A stretch of DNA of 6,839 bases from Rhodospirillales bacterium (lineage in GTDB: Bacteria > Pseudomonadota > Alphaproteobacteria > Acetobacterales > Acetobacteraceae), in the NCBI GenBank assembly GCA_015654825.1, contig JAATGE010000585.1, positions 1 to 6,839 on the forward strand, given 5' to 3'. The position numbers were made by a program, and so were the translations under genes. Below the pieces are notes generated by a model. That model worked only from the letters and a program-made list of their open reading frames with translations. It was not told where the DNA came from and did no database searches. Position 1 is the stretch's first letter. Each line of letters begins with the position of its first letter. Positions 1 through 5,491 of this stretch are shown here, one piece after another.

Positions 1-6
1 CTGGCC

Positions 7-20
7 TTTGACAGGTCAAA
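7..20. promoter_or_regulatory. Perfect dyad TTTGAC-AG-GTCAAA, possible operator
   Basis: A perfect 6+6 inverted repeat with a 2-nt spacer. A second pair of arms lies outside it (GGCCTT at 3-8, AAGGCC at 25-30). An AT-rich stretch follows on the right. No gene adjoins it inside the window, so it may belong to a gene beyond the left edge. It looks like a homodimer binding site or a small hairpin. I cannot assign a regulator. Confidence 0.3.
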
Positions 21-37
21 ATTTAAGGCCGTTGGTA

Positions 38-53
38 TGAAACCCGGGTTTCA
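38..53. repeat. 16-bp perfect palindrome with CCCGGG core, REP-like fragment
   Basis: TGAAACCC/GGGTTTCA is a perfect palindrome. On the minus strand it reads GGTGAAACCCGGG, the same string found on the plus strand in the REP-like dyad near 1977-1989. It is therefore probably a degenerate member of the same repeat family. It lacks the GTAG/CTAC foot seen in the other copies. It lies about 120 nt downstream of the PEP-CTERM stop codon. Confidence 0.4.
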
Positions 54-171
54 CCGCCACTCAGTCGCATGGGGTATTTCGCGCCGGACGCGCGTGTGCG
101 CGACCGCGACCGGCATGTTGAACAGCCGCTCGCCAAGGCCGCGGGCCGGCGCCACGATGGCACATCCCGGC

Positions 172-693
172 TCAGGCGAGCGGGGTGCGGCGGCGCCGTG
201 CGACGCCGATGCCGGCGGCACCGAACGCAAGCATGGCGAGGCTCGCTGGCTCGGGAACCGGTGTAAAGGTGATATCCCCGTCGGCCCAGAATGGCTGCGA
301 GATGTCTGTATTGTCGTACCAATCCACGAACGAGCCAGACGAAAACCGGAAATAATAGTCAAACCCGGTAAAGAAATCGAAATTCGAACCGTTGAAGATG
401 ATGCCCGTAACGGCACCGCTGGAAACCGTAATTTCGTTGGCAGTGGCGCGCGGAACCAGATCGAGCGGCAAGCTTAACGTTTTTGCGTTTGGTCCCGTGG
501 CGGAGTCGATCAGGAATTCCGCCGCCGAACTGGTCGCATTATCGGTAAGGCCAATAATCTCACCGCTGATCGAGGTACCATCGCCTACGTTGTCGACGAA
601 CGTGAAGTTGAAGTCGAGCGGGCCCGCGTGTGCCGCGCCGCCGGTGGCGGCCAGGATCAGGGCAACCAGAGAAAAGCGCACGGTCGATCTCAT
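172..693 (-). CDS. PEP-CTERM sorting domain protein (small exported protein)
   Basis: A 173-residue secreted protein of unknown specific function. Residues 1-23 are a Sec signal peptide: Arg near the N-terminus, a hydrophobic stretch, then AHA followed by G at a likely cleavage site. Residues 24-145 are a low-Lys, Gly/Ser/Thr/Asp/aromatic-rich body typical of beta-rich PEP-CTERM cargo. Residues 146-169 are the sorting signal: VPEP, a hydrophobic helix of about 16 residues (SLAMLAFGAAGIG), then ARRRR. Proteins of this class are processed at the inner membrane by an exosortase (EpsH/XrtA family) and are often tied to exopolysaccharide export. No exosortase is encoded here, so it must lie elsewhere. 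The reading frame stays open upstream to 789. I chose the ATG at 693 because it places the signal peptide at the N-terminus; a weak GGGAA lies about 7 nt before it. It stands alone, separated from the hydrolase by 346 bp. Confidence 0.88.
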   Translation of the reverse strand: MRSTVRFSLVALILAATGGAAHAGPLDFNFTFVDNVGDGTSISGEIIGLTDNATSSAAEFLIDSATGPNAKTLSLPLDLVPRATANEITVSSGAVTGIIFNGSNFDFFTGFDYYFRFSSGSFVDWYDNTDISQPFWADGDITFTPVPEPASLAMLAFGAAGIGVARRRRTPLA

Positions 694-1039
694 CAGGTTT
701 TTCCCGCAGTTTCGCGGCCGGCCGGATCGCCCGCACTTTGGTAACCATAATCCCTCGATCTCGACCGATCGTCGATGTCGAAAGGCCATCGTTTTGAGCA
801 GCGAGCCGTAGGCCGGGTGAGCCCGGGCCTACGCCGCCGCCCGACCGCCGGATCAATCGCGTCAAACACGGTCTCGTCGCTTGTGTTGCCGGCACGTTCC
901 ATCACTAGGTTCGCAACGGCCACCCTCCCAAGGCATGCGGCCGGCAGGCTTCCGCGGGATGCAAACGGGTTGGTGAAAGACGCTAAAAACCCACCTCATC
1001 CGGACGCCGCGCCTGGGCAATACCCGGGTTTTACCCGGG
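694..1039. other. Intergenic region with two REP-like hairpins and no convincing gene
   Basis: This 346-bp stretch separates the hydrolase stop codon from the PEP-CTERM start. It holds two GTAG/CTAC hairpins (807-833 and 1022-1043). The promoter of the PEP-CTERM gene should lie in 694-800, but I see no strong -35/-10 pair. A weak sigma-54-like GG-N10-GC arrangement is present on the minus strand around 731-747. A short minus-strand frame starting at GTG 923 or ATG 902 has no well-placed ribosome binding site, and part of it is encoded by the repeat. I regard it as noncoding. Confidence 0.5.
807..833. repeat. REP-like hairpin with GTAG foot
   Basis: CGTAGGCC at 807-814 pairs with GGCCTACG at 826-833. 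GGG at 815-817 continues the stem with CCC at 822-824 after one bulged G, leaving the loop TGAG. This gives about 11 base pairs. A GTAG tetranucleotide at the foot is the hallmark of REP sequences mobilised by RAYT (TnpA-REP) transposases. None is encoded in this window. Confidence 0.6.
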
Positions 1040-1043
1040 CTAC
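1022..1043 (-). repeat. REP-like element GTAGCCCGGGT at the hydrolase stop codon
   Basis: On the minus strand it begins GTAGCCCGGGT (1043 down to 1033), followed by AAA and ACCCGGG. Arms at 1023-1029 and 1033-1039 pair over 7 bp around a TTT loop. The TAG stop of the hydrolase gene (1042-1040) is the TAG of the GTAG foot. There is no U-tract, so it is not a canonical intrinsic terminator. It could still protect the 3' end of the mRNA. Confidence 0.6.
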
Positions 1044-1879
1044 GGTACTGGCGATCTCATGATGGCGTCGACAAGGCATGCGAACGCTTGGCGAACCGCA
1101 TCGGGATTCTCGACCCAGGGAAAATGACCGCCGCCTGCGATGTGCTTTCGCACGATGTTGTCGCACCGGTATTTTGGATCGTCCCAGCCTTGCTGGCCGA
1201 CGATGCGGTCCTCACACCCCGCGAGGATCAGGGTCGGAAGCTTCGCCGGAAACCAATTCGAAAAATACGTGTTGTCGAAGTTGGCGTCGGACCAGTCCGC
1301 GGCGGCCCGGTTGTAGGGCATTCTGCCGAGCAGTTCGCGCCCGGCCACGAGCGAGTGGGGAGCGAAATTCCATTCGGCGGATGCTACCGCGAGGTCGCGC
1401 AGGCGTGCGTCGGAAGGATCATTCTCAAATGCCGCCAGCGCGGCGTCGAACGCCGGTAGCGGATCGTGTCGCGTGGTGGCCAAATAGTGCGACCGCCAAC
1501 TGGCGTCCGGCGCGGTGCTGAGCAGTGCCAGGGCAACGATCGCGCGCTCTACCTCCGGCGTCGAAAGCAGGTACATTCCGCCCGTGGAGTGGCCGACATA
1601 GACGCAATTCGGCAACGCCCGGGCCGCCTCGACGAGAACCCCCGGCCAGCATGCAAACGGAGTTTCTCCGACGTTCGCGGCAGAACGGTTCGAGCCGTCG
1701 CCGGGCAAATCGACCATCCAGACGGCACCCGGGACGTCGATGATGTCGGCCAACCCGTGCAGGCTTTCGGAGCCAATTCCCGGACCACCCGGCAGCAGCA
1801 GCCAGTTCAATGGCCCGGCGCTTTGCACGCGGCAGCGCAGGCGCACTCCGGAGGGCGTGAAAAGTATATTCTGGTTCAT
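1040..1879 (-). CDS. Alpha/beta-fold hydrolase, proline iminopeptidase-like
   Basis: A 279-residue soluble alpha/beta hydrolase. Visible landmarks in order are the GGPG oxyanion-hole strand at 31-34, the nucleophile elbow GHSTGG at 96-101 with Ser98, a helical cap-like region around 125-200, the likely acid Asp224 in AGCEDR, and the catalytic His252 in GGGHFPW. The triad Ser98/Asp224/His252 is complete, so the enzyme should be active. The HGGPG-like start and the length resemble the proline iminopeptidase/haloalkane-dehalogenase-like branch. The substrate (ester, amide, lactone or peptide) cannot be read from sequence. There is no signal peptide, so it is likely cytoplasmic. The ATG at 1879 gives a normal family N-terminus, but no strong Shine-Dalgarno is visible. 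A strong dyad separates it from dnaQ, so it is probably a separate transcription unit. Its stop codon is supplied by a REP-like element. Confidence 0.9.
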   Translation of the reverse strand: MNQNILFTPSGVRLRCRVQSAGPLNWLLLPGGPGIGSESLHGLADIIDVPGAVWMVDLPGDGSNRSAANVGETPFACWPGVLVEAARALPNCVYVGHSTGGMYLLSTPEVERAIVALALLSTAPDASWRSHYLATTRHDPLPAFDAALAAFENDPSDARLRDLAVASAEWNFAPHSLVAGRELLGRMPYNRAAADWSDANFDNTYFSNWFPAKLPTLILAGCEDRIVGQQGWDDPKYRCDNIVRKHIAGGGHFPWVENPDAVRQAFACLVDAIMRSPVP

Positions 1880-1947
1880 GGCCGGCTCATATCAGCGTGC
1901 CTGGTTGGCACATTCAGAAAGGTGCTGGGAACCTGGCAAATGCCGGA

Positions 1948-1999
1948 AGCACCGTAGCCCCGGTGCTGCTCCCCAGGGTGAAACCCGGGCTACGGTGCT
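1948..1999. repeat. Long imperfect inverted repeat, paired REP-like elements between dnaQ and the hydrolase
   Basis: The arm at 1948-1964 (AGCACCGTAGCCCCGGT) pairs with 1983-1999 with one mismatch over 17 bp and an 18-nt loop. Each arm carries a GTAG/CTAC tetranucleotide followed by a CCCGGG-like core, like two head-to-head REPs. The dnaQ stop codon (2000-1998) overlaps the end of the right arm. On the minus-strand transcript it would form a strong hairpin straight after dnaQ. That could terminate transcription or stabilise the 3' end, although no U-run follows. Confidence 0.65.
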
Positions 2000-2675
2000 A
2001 GGGCAGCGCCCAGACGGGGTCTTTCAGTTTCGCGGTGAATGCGAGGTGGGCGGCCATCTGTTCCTGTGTCGGTACGATGAGTACTGCGGTACGGGTTTCG
2101 CTACGCGTATAGGAAAAATGACTCGTGCTGTGGCCGTCGGCGGCCAGCAGAAAACCGCGCTGGCGGCCGCCGGTGAGCTCGATATAGACCTGCGCGAGGA
2201 GTTTGCAGTCCAGCAGGGCGTTGTGGGTGGTGCGCTCGGAAAGGTCGATGGCGAAGCGGCGGCATAGGGCGTCCAGGCTGTTGGGCAGGCCGGGGAATTT
2301 GGCGCGGGCCATCGTCAGCGTATCGACCATGCGCGCCGGGGCGAGCGGCTTCATGCGCAGGCGGCCGAATTCGGCGTTGAGAAAGCCGAAATCGAAGGCG
2401 GCGTTGTGGGCGACCAACGGGTCGTCGCCGATGAAGGCGAGCAGGTCGTCGACGATGTCGGAAAAGCGCGGTTTGCCGATCAGGTCGCCGCGCGTGAAGC
2501 CGTGGATGCGGGTAGCATCCTCCGGCACATCGCGCTCGGGATCGATAATTTTGTGAAAGTATTTGCCCGTAGGCAGATCGCGAATGAGCTCCAGCGCCGC
2601 GATTTCAATAACGCGGTCGCCGCTCAGCGGATCGATGCCCGTGGTCTCGGTATCAAACAGAACAGATCGTGTCAT
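1998..2675 (-). CDS. dnaQ: DNA polymerase III epsilon subunit, 3'-5' proofreading exonuclease
   Basis: A 225-residue DEDDh-family exonuclease, the proofreading subunit of the replicative polymerase core. It binds the alpha polymerase subunit and removes mismatched 3' nucleotides. Exo I is FDTETTG with Asp8 and Glu10. Exo II is HNAAFDFGFL at 90-99 with Asp95. Exo III is HNALLD at 151-156 with His151 and Asp156. All metal-binding and catalytic residues are present. After the exonuclease domain, GGRQRGFLLA at 169-178 aligns with the position of the beta-clamp motif of E. coli epsilon, so QRGFLL may be the clamp contact (inference). The length is slightly below the 243 of E. coli, with a shorter C-terminal tail. 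It is the last gene of the oxidoreductase-aroE-coaE-dnaQ cluster and overlaps the coaE 3' end by 23 nt. The start is set by Exo I lying near the N-terminus. The upstream sequence is AT-rich (TTTTATAAG then a run of A and AG) with no good Shine-Dalgarno. Confidence 0.96.
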   Translation of the reverse strand: MTRSVLFDTETTGIDPLSGDRVIEIAALELIRDLPTGKYFHKIIDPERDVPEDATRIHGFTRGDLIGKPRFSDIVDDLLAFIGDDPLVAHNAAFDFGFLNAEFGRLRMKPLAPARMVDTLTMARAKFPGLPNSLDALCRRFAIDLSERTTHNALLDCKLLAQVYIELTGGRQRGFLLAADGHSTSHFSYTRSETRTAVLIVPTQEQMAAHLAFTAKLKDPVWALP

Positions 2676-3351
2676 CTTTTTTGCTTATAAAATTGGGTCT
2701 GGGGCCTACGGCCCCGTCGTGTGCCGCACGCCTCCGGCGTGACGGGTCCGGGGCAGAGCCCTGGCCTTGCTTTTGTTTGCCGATAAACCGCTTGATTGCC
2801 TGCACAGCATGAAACCGAGAAAGCCCCGTCGTTATGATGGTGTCGGCGCGCCGGCGCTTGGCCGCATCCGGCATTTGCAGCGCGATCATGGCGGCAATTT
2901 CCGAGTCGGTCATGCGGCGCCGGGCGCGGACGCGGGCCATTTGCACTTTGCGCGGCGCGGAGACAACCACGACGTGGTCCACCTGCCGGTCGCCGCCGGT
3001 TTCGAACAGCAGCGGGATGTCGAGCACGGCCAAAAGCGCGCGGGCGGCGCGGGCGCGGGCCAGAAAGCGGCGCTGCGCCTGCCCCACCATGGGGTGCAGG
3101 ATTTGCTCCAGTTGGCGCAGTGCGGCCGGGTCGGCCAGGACTTTTGCGCGCAGCGCGGCGCGGTTCAGCGCGCCGTCGGTGACGGTGCCGGAAAACGCCT
3201 TGGCGATCGCGGGCAGGGCGCGGCCGTGCGGCGCCTGCAGGGCGTGGACCGTGGCGTCCGCGTCGAACACCGGCACGCCGGCGCGGCGGAAGGCGGCGGC
3301 GGCGGTGGATTTGCCCATGCCGATACCGCCGGTCAGGCCGATGATTTTCAT
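2653..3351 (-). CDS. coaE: Dephospho-CoA kinase
   Basis: Catalyses the last step of coenzyme A synthesis, phosphorylating the 3'-hydroxyl of dephospho-CoA with ATP in the cytoplasm. The product is 232 residues against about 200 for the family. The P-loop GGIGMGKST is at 8-16. FDAD follows at 29-32. The substrate-site motif DIPLLFE is at 111-117. A lid region rich in Arg (RARRRMTDSE, 142-151) and QMP...KRRRADTII at 159-173 complete the family pattern. The recognisable enzyme ends near residue 194. Residues about 195-219 are encoded by a GC-rich hairpin repeat, and 220-232 by the short stretch running into dnaQ. The tail is therefore probably not conserved. The frame is open far upstream, but the ATG at 3351 starts directly with MKIIGLTGG. 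It overlaps the aroE stop as ATGA, implying translational coupling. There is no obvious independent Shine-Dalgarno. Confidence 0.96.
   Translation of the reverse strand: MKIIGLTGGIGMGKSTAAAAFRRAGVPVFDADATVHALQAPHGRALPAIAKAFSGTVTDGALNRAALRAKVLADPAALRQLEQILHPMVGQAQRRFLARARAARALLAVLDIPLLFETGGDRQVDHVVVVSAPRKVQMARVRARRRMTDSEIAAMIALQMPDAAKRRRADTIITTGLSRFHAVQAIKRFIGKQKQGQGSAPDPSRRRRAAHDGAVGPRPNFISKKDDTICSV
2694..2768 (-). repeat. GC-rich modular hairpin repeat, copy A, inside the 3' end of coaE
   Basis: Three hairpins stand in tandem. GGGGCC/GGCCCC (2701-2715) has a 3-nt loop. CACGCC/GGCGTG (2727-2741) has a 3-nt loop. CCGGGGC/GCCCTGG (2748-2764) contains one G-T pair. Read on the minus strand, it starts GGCCAGGGCTCTGCCC and ends GGGGCCGTAGGCCCCAGACC. 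Both outer modules recur at 5261-5314, so it is a dispersed repeat rather than coaE sequence. Copy A has the extra middle hairpin that copy B lacks. It stays in frame and supplies about 25 codons of coaE, ending about 20 nt before the dnaQ ATG. Confidence 0.75.
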
Positions 3352-4181
3352 GTGGCCGGTATATCGGCGGCCATCAGGGCGATGACTTCCTGGTCGATTT
3401 GCGGTGTGACGCCGAACCATAGGGAGAAGCCCGGCACCGCCTGGTGCAGCAGCATGCCGAGGCCGCCGACGGTGCGCAGGCCCCGTGCTGCGGCGGCGGC
3501 AAGCAAGGGCGTGGCGAGCGGCACGTAGACGATGTCCGCGACGGTGAGCGAGGCGGGCGCGCGGGCGAGATCGAGGTCCAATTCTGGCGCGCCGTGCATG
3601 CCGGCGGATGTGGTGTTGACCAGCAGCGCGTAGTCCGCCAGGGCGGCATTTCGCCGGGCCCAATCCAGGATTTCGATGCCTGGCAGTGCGGCGGCCAGGG
3701 AGGCTGCGCGCTCAGGGGTGCGGTTGGCGATGCGGACGCGGACGCCGAGGGCGAGCAATTCGGCGGCGATGGCGCGGGCGGCGCCACCGGCGCCGAGCAG
3801 AAGGGCGGGGCCGGCCACCGGGTTTACGCCGTGGGCGCGCAGATTGGCGAGGAAACCGGCGCCGTCGGTGTTGCTGCCGGTTATGCCTTCGGCCGCGAAC
3901 GTAAGCGTATTCACGGCGCCGGCGCGGCGCGCGGTATCATCGACGCGCGCGCAGACCGCGAACGCGGCTTCCTTGTGCGGGATCGTTACGTTGGCGCCGC
4001 GGAAGCCGGCGGCGCGCAGGCCGAGCACGGCGGTCGCGAAGTTTTCCGGCGCCACGGGCAGCGGCACGTAGGCGCCGTCGATGGTGTGGCGGGCGAGCCA
4101 GAAATTATGCAGTTTCGGCGAGCGGGAGTGGGCGACCGGCCACCCGAGGACGCCCGCCAGCCGTGCGGCGCCGCTGATCAT
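3348..4181 (-). CDS. aroE: Shikimate 5-dehydrogenase (NADPH)
   Basis: Reduces 3-dehydroshikimate to shikimate in the chorismate pathway. The 277-residue length is normal for AroE. The N-terminal substrate domain carries SRSP at 19-22, NVTIPHK at 64-70 with catalytic Lys70, NTL at 91-93, and SNTDG at 103-107 with catalytic Asp106. The NADP-binding Rossmann domain has GAGGAA at 130-135 and NRT at 153-155, the latter typical of NADP-preferring AroE. The closing substrate-loop motif GGLGMLLHQA (239-248) contains Gln247. Every key residue is present. The ATG at 4181 follows a GAAGG ribosome binding site about 9 nt upstream, which lies over the stop codon of the preceding oxidoreductase gene. Its own stop overlaps the coaE start by 4 nt. 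Confidence 0.97.
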   Translation of the reverse strand: MISGAARLAGVLGWPVAHSRSPKLHNFWLARHTIDGAYVPLPVAPENFATAVLGLRAAGFRGANVTIPHKEAAFAVCARVDDTARRAGAVNTLTFAAEGITGSNTDGAGFLANLRAHGVNPVAGPALLLGAGGAARAIAAELLALGVRVRIANRTPERAASLAAALPGIEILDWARRNAALADYALLVNTTSAGMHGAPELDLDLARAPASLTVADIVYVPLATPLLAAAAARGLRTVGGLGMLLHQAVPGFSLWFGVTPQIDQEVIALMAADIPAT

Positions 4182-4193
4182 GGCGCGGAACCT

Positions 4194-5204
4194 TCAGGCA
4201 GGATCGGCCACCTTCAGCATCAGCTTGCCCAATTTGTCGCCGTCGAACAGGCGGTTCAGCGCCGTGGGCGCGTTTTCCAGCCCGTCGACGATCGTTTCGC
4301 GGTGCTTCAGCTTGCCTTCCATCAGCCATTGCGCAAGCCGCATGGCGCCCTCGGCAAAGCGCGGGGCGTAATCCAGGATGATGAATGGGCGCACGGTGAT
4401 GCGGCGCATCAGCAGCACGGAGAAATCGGCCATGTCCGGCACGGGATCGTTGTAGTTGCTGATCAGGCCGCACAGCACCAGGCGGCTGTGCAGGTTCATG
4501 CGGCGCATGACGGCGTCCATGATCTGGCCGCCGACATTCTCGAAATCGACATCGATGCCGTTCGGCGTGGCGGCGGCCAACTGCTCGCGCCAATCCGCGG
4601 CGCGATAATCGACGGCCGCGTCGAAACCCAGGTCCTCGATGATGTGGCGGCATTTCTCGGGGCCGCCGGTTATGCCGACCACGCGCATGCCGAGGATCTT
4701 GCCGATCTGGCCGACGACGGAGCCGACGGCACCGCTGGCGGCGGAGACCAGCAGCGTTTCCCCGGCTTTCGGCGCGCCGAGATCCGTCAGGCCGAAATAG
4801 GCGGTAAGGCCGGTGCCGCCACAGACATTGAGCAGCGCCGGCAGCGTGATCGGCAGGCCGGCGGGCAGCACCTGCATCGGGTTGGACGGGCAGGCGATCG
4901 AATAATCCTGCCAGCCGAGCATGCCGTTCACCAGGTCGCCGGGCGCGAGATCGGGGTTTTTCGAGGCGACGACCTGGCCGATGCCGTAACCGCGCATGAC
5001 TTCGCCGAGCTGCACCGGCGGCATGTACTGCTCGATGTCGGTGATCCAGATGCGGTTCGTGGGATCGAGCGAGAGATAGAGCGTGCGGACCAGCGCCTCT
5101 CCGGCCTGCAGCTCGGGGGCGGGCACGGTGCCGAGAGCGAAGGTGTCGGCGTTGACCCGGTCCGCCGGGCGCTGGGCGAGGCAAAACTGGCGGTTGTCAG
5201 GCAT
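4194..5204 (-). CDS. MDR-family NADP-dependent oxidoreductase (CurA / leukotriene B4 dehydrogenase-like)
   Basis: A 336-residue zinc-independent medium-chain reductase. In this family, NADPH reduces the C=C bond of enones or enals, for example curcumin or prostaglandin-type substrates. The GroES-like N-terminal half runs to about residue 120, with YLSLDPTNR at 43-51 and GEVMRGYGIG at 67-76. The cofactor domain has GGTGLTAYFGL at 129-139, the nucleotide-binding loop AASGAVGS at 155-162, and TGGPEKC at 179-185. The FENVGG (221-226) and CGLISNYN (245-252) motifs are diagnostic of the family. No structural or catalytic zinc-ligand cluster is visible. The ATG at 5204 follows a G-rich GGGGGGAAC ribosome binding site. 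It is the first gene of the cluster, 12 nt before aroE. The physiological substrate is unknown, and it has no evident biochemical link to its operon partners. Confidence 0.93.
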   Translation of the reverse strand: MPDNRQFCLAQRPADRVNADTFALGTVPAPELQAGEALVRTLYLSLDPTNRIWITDIEQYMPPVQLGEVMRGYGIGQVVASKNPDLAPGDLVNGMLGWQDYSIACPSNPMQVLPAGLPITLPALLNVCGGTGLTAYFGLTDLGAPKAGETLLVSAASGAVGSVVGQIGKILGMRVVGITGGPEKCRHIIEDLGFDAAVDYRAADWREQLAAATPNGIDVDFENVGGQIMDAVMRRMNLHSRLVLCGLISNYNDPVPDMADFSVLLMRRITVRPFIILDYAPRFAEGAMRLAQWLMEGKLKHRETIVDGLENAPTALNRLFDGDKLGKLMLKVADPA

Positions 5205-5260
5205 TGGTGGCGTTCCCCCCGTGTTGGTTCGAATGTGCCGCGAAGTTTGGGCAATAGGAA

Positions 5261-5314
5261 GGCCAGGCCAGGGGCTCTGCCCTGGACCAAGCGGGGCCGT
5301 AGGCTCCAGACCCC
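5261..5314 (+). repeat. GC-rich modular hairpin repeat, copy B
   Basis: It begins GGCCAGGCCAGGGGCTCTGC and ends CCGTAGGCTCCAGACCCC, matching both outer modules of copy A read from the opposite strand. The hairpin of copy A's central module is absent here. CCAGGG (5268-5273) pairs with CCCTGG (5280-5285), and GGGGCC pairs imperfectly with GGCTCC at 5293-5307. It lies 57 nt upstream of the oxidoreductase ATG, within or next to where the operon promoter should be. Confidence 0.7.
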
Positions 5315-5430
5315 ATCATCGGTTCCGAGCCTGGCGTCCGCTGCGAGTGCGCCGCTAAATCCCACGTCTCGCTAGACCGTACAGAAGACTCCCGCCGCGC
5401 AGCGCTAGCGACAGCGGCGGCACGCCGACG

Positions 5431-5455
5431 GGGGTCCAGGGGGCGGAGCCCCTGG
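5431..5455 (-). repeat. GC-rich hairpin repeat, copy C, inverted relative to copy B
   Basis: GGGGTCCAGG followed by GGGCGGAGCCCCTGG is the first module of the repeat in the orientation opposite to copy B. CCAGGGG pairs with CCCCTGG around a short G-rich loop. Copies B and C bracket about 170 bp of sequence without a gene, giving a segment of roughly 200 bp with inverted ends. It sits 37 nt past the paiB stop codon, so it may also act as a 3' hairpin for that transcript. Confidence 0.6.
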
Positions 5456-5491
5456 TCGGCGAAGCCATTAGAATTCAAGTCATTGATTTCG

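Noticed and set aside
731..750. Possible sigma-54 promoter (GG-N10-GC) for the PEP-CTERM gene on the minus strand
   Set aside because: Only the GG and GC positions and one or two others match. PEP-CTERM genes are sigma-54 controlled in some species, but this match is too weak to call.
693..923. Short minus-strand frame between the hydrolase and the PEP-CTERM gene
   Set aside because: There is no ribosome binding site at a usable distance from GTG 923 or ATG 902. Part of it is the REP hairpin, and no motif is recognisable.
1022..1043. Rho-independent terminator after the hydrolase
   Set aside because: A stem is present but no T-run follows it on either strand. The GTAG foot points to a REP instead.
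1775..2300. Direct CRISPR-like repeats
   Set aside because: The recurring strings are GC-rich hairpins at irregular spacing in mixed orientation, with no repeat-spacer periodicity.
2767..3528. Long plus-strand open frame antisense to coaE
   Set aside because: It has no family motifs and lies opposite a complete CoaE. It is open because of high GC.
3352..3663. Upstream extension of the coaE frame
   Set aside because: It is Arg-rich, lies inside aroE in another frame, and would push the P-loop 100 residues from the start.
3444..5375. A 643-codon open frame on the plus strand across aroE and the oxidoreductase
   Set aside because: Its protein is Gly/Ala/Asp/Gln-rich with no recognisable motif, and it lies antisense to two genes with complete catalytic motifs. 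It is a GC-driven shadow.
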